From Pseudomonas neuropathica (GTDB taxonomy: Bacteria > Pseudomonadota > Gammaproteobacteria > Pseudomonadales > Pseudomonadaceae): a DNA stretch of 64,000 bases. Positions within the stretch are counted from its first letter, which is position 1; each line of letters opens with the position of its first letter. The notes under the pieces were generated by a model. That model had not been told where the DNA came from, ran no database searches, and saw nothing but the letters and a program-made list of their open reading frames with translations. A program made the position numbers and the translations under genes. The stretch lies in assembly GCF_015461835.1 (NCBI RefSeq), contig NZ_JACOPX010000007.1, positions 186,001 through 250,000 on the forward strand, read 5' to 3'. Below, piece after piece: positions 8,344-17,318 of this stretch.

Positions 8344-9753
8344 ATGATCCGCACCTATTTTGATGAGATGTACGATGCCGGCGGCCAGGTTCGCCCGCAT
8401 TATCGGGAGTTCGCCCGATGGCTGGCCGACACGCCTGACGAGCTGCTGGCTCAACGGCGACGCGAGGCCGATCTGCTTTTCCATCGCGCCGGCATCACGT
8501 TCACGCTCTATGGCGACGAGCAGGGCACCGAGCGCCTGATTCCTTTCGACACCATCCCGCGCAGCATCCCTGCCAGTGAATGGCGAATCGTTGAGCGCGG
8601 CTGCATCCAGCGGGTCAAGGCGCTGAACATGTTTCTCGCCGACCTCTATCACGAGCAGCGCATCATCAAGGCCGGGATCATTCCTGCCGAACAGGTGCTG
8701 GCCAACGAGCAATATCAGTTGGCGATGCAAGGCCTGGATCTGCACCGCGATATCTATTCGCACATCTCCGGCGTCGATCTGGTGCGCGATGGTGACGGCA
8801 CCTATTACGTGCTCGAAGACAACCTGCGTACACCGAGCGGCGTCAGCTACATGCTCGAAGACCGCAAGATGATGATGCGCCTGTTCCCGGAGTTGTTCGC
8901 CGCCCAGCGTATCGCCCCGATCGATCACTACCCGAACCTGCTGCTCGACACCCTGAAAAGCTCAAGTCCTATTGATGACCCGAGCGTGGTGGTGCTGACG
9001 CCGGGGCGCTTCAACAGTGCGTTCTTCGAGCACGCATTCCTGGCGCGGGAAATGGGCGTTGAACTGGTCGAGGGCGCGGATCTGTTCGTTCGCGACGACA
9101 AAGTCTTCATGCGCACTACGGACGGCCCGAAAGCGGTGGACGTTATCTACCGTCGGCTCGACGACGCGTTTCTCGATCCGCTGGCGTTCAACCCCGACTC
9201 GATGCTCGGTGTGCCGGGGCTGCTGTCCTCTTATCGCTCGGGCAACGTGGTGCTGGCCAACGCCATCGGCACCGGCGTAGCGGACGACAAATCGGTGTAT
9301 CCGTTCGTCACTGACATGATTCGGTTCTACCTCGACGAAGAGCCGATTCTGAAGAACGTACCGACCTGGCAATGCCGCAACCCGTCTGAACTTTCTCACG
9401 TGCTGGCCAATCTTCCAGATCTGGTGGTCAAGGAAACCCAAGGCTCAGGCGGTTACGGAATGTTGGTGGGGCCGGCATCGACGAAAGCGGAAATCGATGC
9501 CTTCCGCGAACGAATCAAGGCCAAGCCTCACGCATACATCGCGCAGCCGACGCTGTCGCTGTCGACCTGTCCAACCTTTGTCGAAAACGGCATTGCGCCG
9601 CGCCATATCGACTTGCGTCCGTTTGTCTTGTCCGGGCGCGAAACCCGGGTAGTGCCTGGGGGGTTGACCCGTGTGGCGCTGCGCGAAGGCTCCTTGGTGG
9701 TGAATTCCTCCCAGGGTGGCGGAACCAAGGACACCTGGGTGGTCGAGGATTGA
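8344..9753 (+). CDS. Circularly permuted ATP-grasp type 2 protein
   Basis: This 469-residue protein belongs to the circularly permuted ATP-grasp family. It shows GDGTYYVLEDNLRTPSGVSYMLEDR around residues 150-175, VVKETQGSGGYGMLVGP around 360-375 and HIDLRPFVL...VVPGGLTRVAL near the C-terminus. ATP-grasp enzymes form amide bonds via acyl phosphates, so an amidoligase or peptide-modifying role is likely but unproven. AAGGAG at 8331-8336 fixes the ATG at 8344. An alpha-E gene follows 12 bases after the stop and a transglutaminase gene overlaps that one; this three-gene set is widely conserved and was proposed on comparative genomic grounds to make or modify a peptide. Confidence 0.88.
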   Translation: MIRTYFDEMYDAGGQVRPHYREFARWLADTPDELLAQRRREADLLFHRAGITFTLYGDEQGTERLIPFDTIPRSIPASEWRIVERGCIQRVKALNMFLADLYHEQRIIKAGIIPAEQVLANEQYQLAMQGLDLHRDIYSHISGVDLVRDGDGTYYVLEDNLRTPSGVSYMLEDRKMMMRLFPELFAAQRIAPIDHYPNLLLDTLKSSSPIDDPSVVVLTPGRFNSAFFEHAFLAREMGVELVEGADLFVRDDKVFMRTTDGPKAVDVIYRRLDDAFLDPLAFNPDSMLGVPGLLSSYRSGNVVLANAIGTGVADDKSVYPFVTDMIRFYLDEEPILKNVPTWQCRNPSELSHVLANLPDLVVKETQGSGGYGMLVGPASTKAEIDAFRERIKAKPHAYIAQPTLSLSTCPTFVENGIAPRHIDLRPFVLSGRETRVVPGGLTRVALREGSLVVNSSQGGGTKDTWVVED

Positions 9754-9765
9754 AGGAAGCTTGCC

Positions 9766-10716
9766 ATGTTAAGTAGAACTGCCTCGGATCTGTATTGGAT
9801 GTCGCGTTACCTGGAGCGGGCGGAAAATCTCGCGCGGATGCTCGACATCAGTTATTCGCTGTCGCTGATGCCGCAGGACGGTCGCGGCGACGGTTTGCAC
9901 GAATTGGCCATGCCGCTGCTGATCACCGGTACCCTCGACGATTACCTCGAGCGCCATGGCGCGCTGCATGCTGAGCGTCTGCTGCACTTTTTTGCCCTCG
10001 ATGCGGCTAACCCGGCGAGCATTTACAGCTGCCTCGGCGCGGCGCGGGCCAGTGCCCATGCGGTGCGTGGGCGGATCACGGCGGACATGTGGGAGAACAT
10101 CAATTCGACGTGGCTGGAGATTCGTGGAATCGCCGAGCAGGGCCTCAGTCGCTATGGCATGAGCCGTTTCTGCGAATGGATCAAGGAGCGTTCGCACCTG
10201 TTTCGTGGTGCGTCGTACGGCACGATCATGCGTAATGATGCGTTTCGTTTCATTCGCCTCGGTACGTTCATCGAACGCGCGGACAACACCCTGCGATTGC
10301 TCGATGCCCGCTATGAAATGGCGGGCGATCAGGCTGAAGCAGTCAGCGACGGGACGGCCCACGCCTACTACCAGTGGAGCGCCTTGCTGCGCGCCTTGTC
10401 GTCATTCGAGGCCTATACCGAAATCTATCGCGATGCGCCGGGGGCGCGGCATGTTGCCGAGTTGCTGTTGTTGCGCGCCGATGTTCCGCGCTCGCTGCGG
10501 GCCTGCACCGAAGAGATCGATCAGATTCTTGCGCAGTTGCCCGGAGCCAACGGTCGACCGGCACAACGTCTGGCGGCCGAAATGGATGCACGCCTGCGCT
10601 ACACCGGCATCAACGAAATTCTCGAGGAAGGCCTGCACGCCTGGCTGACCGAATTCATCCCGCTGGTGCGCCAGCTGGGCAACGCCATTCACAGTTCCTA
10701 CCTGGAGGCTGCATGA
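9766..10716 (+). CDS. Alpha-E domain protein (DUF403)
   Basis: This 316-residue all-helical protein opens MLSRTASDLYWMSRYLERAENLARMLD, the signature of the alpha-E domain family. Further family marks are FIRLGTFIERADNTLRLLDARYE around residue 160 and LRYTGINEILEEGL near the end. There is no signal peptide. Its enzymatic role is unknown; it always accompanies the circularly permuted ATP-grasp protein. The stop overlaps the next start as ATGA at 10713-10716, so the genes are translationally coupled. Confidence 0.88.
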   Translation: MLSRTASDLYWMSRYLERAENLARMLDISYSLSLMPQDGRGDGLHELAMPLLITGTLDDYLERHGALHAERLLHFFALDAANPASIYSCLGAARASAHAVRGRITADMWENINSTWLEIRGIAEQGLSRYGMSRFCEWIKERSHLFRGASYGTIMRNDAFRFIRLGTFIERADNTLRLLDARYEMAGDQAEAVSDGTAHAYYQWSALLRALSSFEAYTEIYRDAPGARHVAELLLLRADVPRSLRACTEEIDQILAQLPGANGRPAQRLAAEMDARLRYTGINEILEEGLHAWLTEFIPLVRQLGNAIHSSYLEAA

Positions 10717-11516
10717 GACTTTCCATTAGCCACGAGACCACCTATCACTACGAAGATCAGGTGCGGGCGAGCATCCAGTACCTGCGGCTGACCCCACACG
10801 ACAGCGAGCGTCAGCACGTGTTGAGCTGGCAGCTCGATTTGCCGCGCCCGGTGCGCGCGCAACTCGATCCGTTCGGCAATATCCTGCACGTGCTGACCAT
10901 GGATGAACCGCACGAAGCGATCATCATTGGTGCGCGCGGGCAGGTCGATATCGACGAACTGCGCGAGGCCGAGCATGAGAGCCAGTCGGCGCTGCCGTTC
11001 CTGCGCTTTACCCGTTTGACCGAGGCGGATGAGGCGTTACGCGCGTTCGCCGAGAAATCCTGCAAGCAGCGGCGTGATCGCACGGCGCTGATCGATCTGA
11101 TGCACGGCTTGAATCAGCACATGACCTACACGCCGGGGTCCACCGAGGTCGATACCAGCGCCGCTGAGGCCTTCGCCGGGCGTGCGGGTGTTTGCCAGGA
11201 TCATGCTCACGCGTTTCTGGCTTGCGCACGCAGTCTCGGGATTCCGTCGCGTTATGTGTCGGGGTATCTGTACAGCGAGGATTGCGAGCATCTGGCCAGC
11301 CACGCCTGGGCTGAAGCGTGGCTGGATGACGCCTGGTACAGCTTTGATGTGACCAATGAACTGGCGCGGCCCGAACGCCATCTGAAACTGGCGGTGGGTC
11401 TGGATTATCTGGATGCCTGCCCGGTGCGCGGCATGCGCCGTGGCGGTGGGTGTGAGCAGATGCATGCGAAAGTGTTCGTCTCGCCAACCCCGATCATCTC
11501 GGTGCAACAGCAGTAA
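10713..11516 (+). CDS. Transglutaminase-like cysteine protease family protein
   Basis: This 267-residue protein has an N-terminal bacterial transglutaminase-like beta domain (MRLSISHETTYHYEDQVRAS) and a transglutaminase core. The catalytic Cys lies in GRAGVCQDHAHAFLACARSLG at about residue 163, the His in ASHAWAEAWLDD at about 201 and the Asp in SFDVTNE at about 216, so the triad is complete. GGAGGCTGC precedes the ATG. It probably cuts or transfers amide bonds in the product of the co-encoded ATP-grasp enzyme; the substrate is unknown. Confidence 0.88.
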   Translation: MRLSISHETTYHYEDQVRASIQYLRLTPHDSERQHVLSWQLDLPRPVRAQLDPFGNILHVLTMDEPHEAIIIGARGQVDIDELREAEHESQSALPFLRFTRLTEADEALRAFAEKSCKQRRDRTALIDLMHGLNQHMTYTPGSTEVDTSAAEAFAGRAGVCQDHAHAFLACARSLGIPSRYVSGYLYSEDCEHLASHAWAEAWLDDAWYSFDVTNELARPERHLKLAVGLDYLDACPVRGMRRGGGCEQMHAKVFVSPTPIISVQQQ

Positions 11517-11535
11517 CGGGTTCACACAAAACTCA

Positions 11536-11624
11536 TGTGGGAGTGAGCCTGCTCGCGATAGCGGTCTGTCAGTTACAAATGTGCTGACGGATACACCGCT
11601 ATCGCGAGCAGGCTCGCTCCCACA
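11536..11624. repeat. REP/BIME inverted repeat, GTGAGCCTGCTCGCGA class
   Basis: TGTGGGAGTGAGCCTGCTCGCGATAGCGG pairs with CCGCTATCGCGAGCAGGCTCGCTCCCACA across a 30-base centre. It lies between the convergent transglutaminase and cytochrome genes. Confidence 0.85.
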
Positions 11625-11636
11625 AGGGAAATGGCG

Positions 11637-12458
11637 TTACGGCTTAACCTTGCGTCCGGCCATGTGCTTGAGATACCTCACCAGCAACTCCAAATCCCCC
11701 TCCGGCAACACCTCCACCGAAAACCCCGGCATCTTCGCCTGCGGCCACTGACGCAAACTCTGCGGATCCCGAATGTAACGCTTAAGGAAATCCGCGCCGA
11801 AATACTCGGTCGGGCTGTAAGGAATATTCAGGTCCGGCCCGAATTGCGCATCACCCGCACCGTTCAACCGGTGACACGCCAGACAGTTTTTCTGAAACAG
11901 CGCAAACCCTTGATTCACCGGGTCATCTGCTTTCAACGCAGGATCCGGCAGCAGGGCAGGGAAACGCTCCGCCACTGGCGCCATGCGCTTGATGCTCGCG
12001 ACTTCGAACGGCCATTGCTCCGGGCTGATATTGCCGGCCTGCGGATCGGTCCAGACCAGATAAAACGGCCCGGCGCTGTGCTTGCCTTCCGACAGCGGTG
12101 GCCACGGCTGCGCCGGATCTTCGATGGCCAGCCATGCTCGCGCACCTGTTGTATTAAGCAACGGCGCAGCTGACAGCTCGGCGGCAAAGCCGTCCAGTGC
12201 CACCGCTTGCAGGTGATCCTGCGGTTTGATCCCTGTCAGCAATGAGGCCACAGGCACGGCGCGATAAGTCATGTCCTTCTTGTAGGACACATCGTTTTTG
12301 ATAGTCAGGGTTTGCACTTGAGGATGCTTGAGCAGTTCCTCGGTCTGCCAGGTGCGGCTGCTTGCGCCCAGTTGCAGATCCAGCTGTGCGGCAGACAAGG
12401 GCATGCTCAGCAGCATGGCCCCGAACACAATGAGCGCTTTCAAATGATCGCCGTCCAT
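11637..12458 (-). CDS. Exported c-type cytochrome with N-terminal molybdopterin-oxidoreductase-like domain
   Basis: This protein of about 273 residues has a signal peptide (LKALIVFGAMLLSMPLSAA). A region of about 150 residues (RTWQTEELLKHPQVQTLTI...YRAVPVASLLTG...VALDGFAAELSAAPLL) resembles the beta domain seen in sulfite-oxidase-type proteins. A C-terminal haem c domain follows, with CLACH and a distal Met in KMPGFSVEVLPEGDLELLVRYL. It should be a periplasmic electron carrier. The start is uncertain: ATG at 12458, or a TTG at 12443 (LKALIV) that gives a cleaner signal peptide. A 31-residue membrane peptide gene lies upstream on the same strand. Confidence 0.78.
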   Translation of the reverse strand: MDGDHLKALIVFGAMLLSMPLSAAQLDLQLGASSRTWQTEELLKHPQVQTLTIKNDVSYKKDMTYRAVPVASLLTGIKPQDHLQAVALDGFAAELSAAPLLNTTGARAWLAIEDPAQPWPPLSEGKHSAGPFYLVWTDPQAGNISPEQWPFEVASIKRMAPVAERFPALLPDPALKADDPVNQGFALFQKNCLACHRLNGAGDAQFGPDLNIPYSPTEYFGADFLKRYIRDPQSLRQWPQAKMPGFSVEVLPEGDLELLVRYLKHMAGRKVKP

Positions 12459-12553
12459 GTCGTGGGAGTGCGCCAAGGTTGGCACAGCCACGCTGGCCCG
12501 GGTAGCGGGCCAGTCACATTTTCAGTGGCGATGAGCAGCGCCCGGCGCTCGAG

Positions 12554-12649
12554 TCAACCGATGACCTTGGTCAGATTCGGCAAAATCAACAACAGCGTCG
12601 TGGCGAAAAGAATGAGCCCTGCTTGACGAACTTTCGGTTGTTTGAACAT
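12554..12649 (-). CDS. 31-residue single-span membrane peptide
   Basis: A very short gene on the minus strand: ATG at 12649, TGA at 12554. It encodes a basic N-terminus (MFKQPKVRQAG), a hydrophobic stretch (LILFATTLLLILP) and NLTKVIG. AAAGGCGG lies 9-16 bases upstream of the ATG. The basic-then-hydrophobic pattern, good ribosome site and normal codon use argue for a real small inner-membrane protein. It is on the same strand as, and 95 bases upstream of, the cytochrome gene, so it could share its transcript. Function unknown. Confidence 0.6.
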   Translation of the reverse strand: MFKQPKVRQAGLILFATTLLLILPNLTKVIG

Positions 12650-13043
12650 GGCTTGACCGCCTTTATTGTTATTTCCTGATGCCTGCCTGCATATCCATGA
12701 CGGCAAGCGCTGCACTTCCTGTTGAAGAACGTCTGCCCCGGCAAAACCCGACGACTCTGACGTACATGTTCTACATTAGGGGCCGCGTCACGCTTGGCTT
12801 AGATCCATTTCATATGGAGTACTTGCCAGATGCGATAAAAAAGGCATGAGGCTTATTGCCAGCTTCTTTGCCGACCGCTGGCTAGACAACTCGCCGACCT
12901 GAACCGGTTCACCCAGCCTCCGATGACCGTCCGTCTGAGCGTGTGCGTCAACCGCATTGAGCGCTGTGGTCATTGAATCCATGGCCGCTCGGGTCAAGAG
13001 TGGAGGTACAAGTAATCACTCCCCGCACAGGTTCGAGGACGTC
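12650..13043. other. Intergenic region between the small membrane gene and the thiolase
   Basis: About 390 bases hold the divergent control region. I see no coding frame with family features. The segment ACGTACATGTTCTACATTAGG at 12760-12781 has a promoter-like TACATT, but no clear -35 box is spaced correctly. Confidence 0.4.
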
Positions 13044-14249
13044 ATGACCCAAGCTTTGATATTCGATGCGTTACGCACGCCCCGTGGCAAAGGCAAGGCC
13101 GATGGCGCCCTGCACAGCGTCAAACCGGTGAATCTGGTCGCTGGTCTGCTCAACGCGCTGCAAGAACGCTCCTCGCTGGACACCAGTCAGGTCGATGACG
13201 TAGTGCTCGGCTGCGTGACGCCGATTGGCGATCAAGGCTCGGACATCGCCAAAACTGCCGTGCAAGTGGCCGATTGGGATGTCAGCGTTGCCGGTGTGCA
13301 GATCAATCGTTTCTGCGCCTCGGGTCTGGAAGCGGTCAACCTCGGCGCGATGAAAGTGCGCTCGGGTTTCGAAGATCTTGTAGTGGTCGGCGGTATCGAG
13401 TCGATGTCGCGGGTGCCCATGGGCAGTGATGGCGGCGCCTGGGCGCTCGATCCGCAGACTAATCTGCACAGTCATTTCACTCCGCAAGGCGTCGGTGCCG
13501 ACCTGATCGCTACGCTTGAGGGCTTCAGTCGTCACGACGTCGATACCTACGCGCTGCACTCGCAGCAGAAAGCCGCACGGGCGCGGGCCGATGGCTCGTT
13601 TAACAAGTCGTTGGTGCCGGTGCGGGATCAGAACGGCATTATTCTGCTCGATCACGATGAGTTCATTCGCGCCGAATCGACCCTGGAAGGCTTGGGCAAG
13701 CTCAAGCCAAGTTTCGAAATGATCGGGCAGATGGGCTTCGACGCGACCGCGCTGCGGGTCTACAGCCATGTCGAACGCATCAATCACGTGCACACACCGG
13801 GCAACAGCTCAGGGATCGTCGACGGTGCCGCGCTAATGCTGATCGGCTCCGAATCCAAGGGTCGTGCGCTGGGCCTGCAACCTCGGGCGCGGATTGTCGC
13901 CACGGCGGTTACCAGCACCGATCCAACCATCATGCTCACAGGCCCTGCGCCGGCAACGCGCAAGGCACTGGCCAAGGCCGGGTTGCGCGTTGAAGACATC
14001 GACCTGTTCGAAGTCAACGAAGCGTTTGCTTCGGTGGTGCTGAAGTTCATCAAGGACATGTCCGTCGATCCGGACAAGGTCAATGTCAACGGCGGCTCCA
14101 TCGCCATGGGCCACCCGTTGGGCGCGACCGGTTGCGCGATCCTCGGCACCTTGCTCGATGAGCTGGAAGCGCGGCGCCTGCGTTATGGCCTGGCGACGCT
14201 GTGCGTCGGCGGCGGCATGGGCATTGCCACCATCATCGAACGCCTCTGA
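13044..14249 (+). CDS. Acetyl-CoA C-acyltransferase (thiolase)
   Basis: This 401-residue thiolase cleaves or condenses 3-ketoacyl-CoA. The nucleophilic Cys sits in [13 protein letters not shown] at about residue 92. The C-terminal His and Cys sit in [15 protein letters not shown] and TLCVGGGMG. Start [21 protein letters not shown] at 13044; an in-frame ATG at 12957 precedes the conserved N-terminus and is rejected. GAGGAC lies upstream. With the next gene, a two-activity hydratase/dehydrogenase 24 bases downstream, it forms a complete beta-oxidation cycle module of FadI/FadJ type. Confidence 0.9.
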   Translation: MTQALIFDALRTPRGKGKADGALHSVKPVNLVAGLLNALQERSSLDTSQVDDVVLGCVTPIGDQGSDIAKTAVQVADWDVSVAGVQINRFCASGLEAVNLGAMKVRSGFEDLVVVGGIESMSRVPMGSDGGAWALDPQTNLHSHFTPQGVGADLIATLEGFSRHDVDTYALHSQQKAARARADGSFNKSLVPVRDQNGIILLDHDEFIRAESTLEGLGKLKPSFEMIGQMGFDATALRVYSHVERINHVHTPGNSSGIVDGAALMLIGSESKGRALGLQPRARIVATAVTSTDPTIMLTGPAPATRKALAKAGLRVEDIDLFEVNEAFASVVLKFIKDMSVDPDKVNVNGGSIAMGHPLGATGCAILGTLLDELEARRLRYGLATLCVGGGMGIATIIERL

Positions 14250-14273
14250 GCCCCGAATTCAAGGAACCTTGTT

Positions 14274-16418
14274 ATGAGCGAAGCCATTCGTTACGAAAAA
14301 GGCCAGGACGCGATCGTCGTGCTGACCATCGACATGCCGGGCCAGAGCGCCAACACCATGAACGCTGTGTACCGCGAGGCCATGGCCGCGTGCGTCGCTC
14401 GGCTGGTGGCGGAAAAAGACAACATTGCCGGGGTGATCATTACGTCGGCAAAGAAAACCTTCTTTGCCGGCGGCGACCTCAATGAGCTGATCAAGGTCGG
14501 CAAGCCTGAAGCCAAAGCCTTCTACGACATGGTGCTGACCCTCAAAGCGCAGTTGCGCACCCTGGAAACCCTCGGCAAACCGGTGGTCGCAGCGATCAAC
14601 GGCGCGGCGCTGGGCGGTGGTTGGGAAATCTGCCTCGCCTGTCACCACCGCGTGGCACTGGATGACGCGTCGGTACAGCTCGGTCTGCCGGAAGTGACCC
14701 TCGGCCTGTTGCCGGGCGGCGGCGGGGTGGTACGCATGGTGCGCATGCTCGGTCTCGAAAAAGCGCTGCCCTATCTGCTCGAGGGCAAGAAGGTGCGTCC
14801 ACAGCAGGCATTGCAGGCCGGTTTGATTGATGAGCTGGCGGCGAATCGCGATGAATTGCTGGCCAAGGCGCGCGCCTGGATCGTCGCCAATCCGACGGCG
14901 GTACAACGTTGGGATGTGAAGGGCTATCAGATTCCGGGCGGCACGCCGTCGAATCCGAAAGTGGCGCAGATGCTGGCGATTGCGCCGTCGATTCTGCGTA
15001 GCAAGACCCAAGGGACAATGCCGGCGCCGGAGAAAATCCTCTGCGCGGCAGTCGAGGGCGCGCAGGTCGATTTCGACACCGCGCACTTGATCGAAACCCG
15101 TTACTTCACCGAACTGACCACCGGGCAGATCTCGAAAAACCTGATCGGCACGTTCTGGTTTCAACTCAATGAGATCAACGCCGGAGGTTCGCGGCCGCAG
15201 GGCTTTGCGCCTTATAAGACGCAGAAGGTCGGCGTGCTCGGCGCCGGGATGATGGGCGCGGGGATTGCGTTTGTCAGCGCTTCGGCGGGTATTGAAGTGG
15301 TGCTCAAGGACGTCAATCTGGCTGCCGCCGAGAAAGGCAAAGCCCATTCTGCGGCGTTGCTGGACAAGAAAGTCGCCCGTGGGCAGATGGATGCTTTGAA
15401 GCGTGATGAGGTGTTGGCGCGGATCAAACCGTCCGAAAATGATGCCGACCTCGCGGGTTGCGATCTGATCATCGAAGCGGTGTTTGAGGATCGCGATCTC
15501 AAGGCCAGGGTCTCTGCTGCAGCCCAGCGGGTTGTTGGCGCCGAAGCGGTCATCGCCTCCAACACGTCGACGTTGCCGATCACCGGGCTGGCGGCTGCCG
15601 TACCTGATCAAAGCAAATTCATCGGCCTGCATTTCTTCAGCCCGGTAGAAAAAATGCCGCTGGTGGAAATTATCAAAGGTGCACAGACCAGCGATGAAAC
15701 CCTCGCGCGCGGTTTCGACTTCGTGCTGCAAATCAAGAAAACCCCGATCGTCGTCAACGACAGTCGCGGCTTCTTTACTTCACGCGTCTTCGGCACCTTC
15801 ACCAACGAAGGCATCGCCATGCTCGGCGAAGGCGTGAGCGCACCGATGATCGAGACCGAGGCGCGCAAGGCCGGGATGCCGATCGGGCCTCTGGCGATCT
15901 CTGACGAAGTTTCCCTCAGCCTGATGAGCCATATCCGTCAGCAAACCGCCAAGGACCTACAGGCAGAAGGGAAACCGCTGATTGAGCACCCGGCCTTCGC
16001 CGTGATTGACTTGCTGCTTAACGAATACAAGCGTCCGGGCAAAGCCGCGGGTGGTGGTTTTTACGATTACCCGGCTGGTGGGCAGAAACATCTGTGGCCC
16101 GACTTGAAGGTGCGTTTCGAAAAGGCTGACGGACAGATTTCGCCCAAAGACGTGCGTGATCGGCTGCTGTTTGTACAAGCCATTGAAACCGTCCGTTGTG
16201 TGGAGGAGGGCGTACTGACCTCGACGGCGGATGCCAACGTCGGCTCGATCTTCGGTATCGGTTTTGCGCCGTGGACCGGCGGTGCGTTGCAGTTCATCAA
16301 CCAGTACGGAGTGAAAGATTTCGTCGCTCGCGCGCAGTATCTGGCTGAACAGTATGGCGAGCGTTTCGCACCGCCCGCGCTGCTGCTGGACAAAGCGGCA
16401 AAAGGTGAAATGTTCTAA
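14274..16418 (+). CDS. Trifunctional-type enoyl-CoA hydratase / 3-hydroxyacyl-CoA dehydrogenase
   Basis: This 714-residue two-domain protein has an N-terminal crotonase domain (residues about 1-190) showing INGAALGGGWEICLACHHRVA and GLLPGGGGVVR. From about residue 315 an NAD-binding dehydrogenase domain follows (VGVLGAGMMGAGIAFVSA), with GLHFFSPVEKMPLVEII and a helical C-terminal half. It hydrates enoyl-CoA and oxidises 3-hydroxyacyl-CoA in the same polypeptide, as in FadB and FadJ. The pairing order thiolase-then-fusion fits the FadJ-like arrangement. AAGGAACC precedes the ATG. The substrate chain length cannot be told from sequence. Confidence 0.9.
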   Translation: MSEAIRYEKGQDAIVVLTIDMPGQSANTMNAVYREAMAACVARLVAEKDNIAGVIITSAKKTFFAGGDLNELIKVGKPEAKAFYDMVLTLKAQLRTLETLGKPVVAAINGAALGGGWEICLACHHRVALDDASVQLGLPEVTLGLLPGGGGVVRMVRMLGLEKALPYLLEGKKVRPQQALQAGLIDELAANRDELLAKARAWIVANPTAVQRWDVKGYQIPGGTPSNPKVAQMLAIAPSILRSKTQGTMPAPEKILCAAVEGAQVDFDTAHLIETRYFTELTTGQISKNLIGTFWFQLNEINAGGSRPQGFAPYKTQKVGVLGAGMMGAGIAFVSASAGIEVVLKDVNLAAAEKGKAHSAALLDKKVARGQMDALKRDEVLARIKPSENDADLAGCDLIIEAVFEDRDLKARVSAAAQRVVGAEAVIASNTSTLPITGLAAAVPDQSKFIGLHFFSPVEKMPLVEIIKGAQTSDETLARGFDFVLQIKKTPIVVNDSRGFFTSRVFGTFTNEGIAMLGEGVSAPMIETEARKAGMPIGPLAISDEVSLSLMSHIRQQTAKDLQAEGKPLIEHPAFAVIDLLLNEYKRPGKAAGGGFYDYPAGGQKHLWPDLKVRFEKADGQISPKDVRDRLLFVQAIETVRCVEEGVLTSTADANVGSIFGIGFAPWTGGALQFINQYGVKDFVARAQYLAEQYGERFAPPALLLDKAAKGEMF

Positions 16419-16510
16419 GGACAACGAGCATTCCGGGGCTTGCCTTGCCAGGGTGTTTCAAGGCAGGCTCTGGGGTGTTCATTATTCCCATCACGTGTCA
16501 GGTATTTTTT

Positions 16511-17233
16511 ATGTCGCTACGCATCTGCATTCTGGAAACCGACATCCTGCGTCCGGAACTGGTCGATCAATATCAGGGTTACGGGCAGATGTTCCAGCGC
16601 CTGTTCTCACAGCAACCGATTGCCGCCGAGTTCACTGTCTACAACGTGATGCAGGGCGAATACCCGAGCGACGACCAAACCTTCGACGCATACCTGGTCA
16701 CCGGCAGCAAGGCTGACTCGTTTGGTACTGATCCGTGGATCCAGACCCTGAAGGAATACCTGCTGACTCGTTACGAGCGTGGCGACAAACTGCTCGGCGT
16801 GTGCTTCGGCCATCAACTGCTGGCGCTGCTGCTCGGCGGCAAGAGCGAGCGCGCCACGCAAGGTTGGGGTGTTGGCACCCATAACTACAAACTGGCGGCG
16901 AAGGCGCCGTGGATGAACCCGGTGCGTGAGGAGCTGACGCTGCTGATCAGCCATCAGGACCAGGTCACAGCGCTGCCGGAAAACGCCACGGTGATTGCTT
17001 CCAGCGATTTCTGCCCGTTCGCGGCCTATCACATCAACGATCAGGTGTTGTGCTTTCAGGGCCACCCGGAGTTCATTCACGATTACTCGCGGGCGCTGCT
17101 CGATCTGCGTCAGGAAGCGTTGGGTTCGCAGATCTACAGCAAAGGTGTGGCTAGCCTGGAGCAGGAACACCATGGCGCCACAGTGGCGGAATGGATGATG
17201 CGCTTTGTGGCGCACAAGCCGGAAACGGTTTAA
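16511..17233 (+). CDS. Class I glutamine amidotransferase family protein
   Basis: This 240-residue protein has the class I glutaminase triad: C98 in LLGVCFGHQLLALLLGG, and His and Glu in CFQGHPEFIHDY at about residues 187-191. No synthetase partner is fused, and the adjacent genes are unrelated fatty-acid and transporter genes, so it may be a stand-alone amidotransferase or peptidase such as those acting on gamma-glutamyl compounds. The start at 16511 follows the AT-rich GGTATTTTTT with only a weak ribosome site. An in-frame ATG at 16445 is possible, but the extra residues look non-native. Confidence 0.8.
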   Translation: MSLRICILETDILRPELVDQYQGYGQMFQRLFSQQPIAAEFTVYNVMQGEYPSDDQTFDAYLVTGSKADSFGTDPWIQTLKEYLLTRYERGDKLLGVCFGHQLLALLLGGKSERATQGWGVGTHNYKLAAKAPWMNPVREELTLLISHQDQVTALPENATVIASSDFCPFAAYHINDQVLCFQGHPEFIHDYSRALLDLRQEALGSQIYSKGVASLEQEHHGATVAEWMMRFVAHKPETV

Positions 17234-17238
17234 CAGCA

Positions 17239-17312
17239 GATCAAAAGATCGCAGCCTCCGGCAGCTCCTACACTGAGACGCTGTAGGAGCTGCCGAAGGC
17301 TGCGATCTTTTG
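17239..17312. repeat. REP/BIME inverted repeat, GAGCTGC class
   Basis: GATCAAAAGATCGCAGCCTCCGGCAGCTCCTACA pairs with CTGTAGGAGCTGCCGAAGGCTGCGATCTTTT across a short centre. It sits between the convergent amidotransferase and corA genes and is followed by a T-run. Confidence 0.85.
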
Positions 17313-17318
17313 CTTTTT

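Noticed and set aside
14259..15731. 490-codon minus-strand frame opposite the hydratase/dehydrogenase gene
   Set aside because: Third-position GC bias gives such frames; the plus-strand gene has full family motifs.
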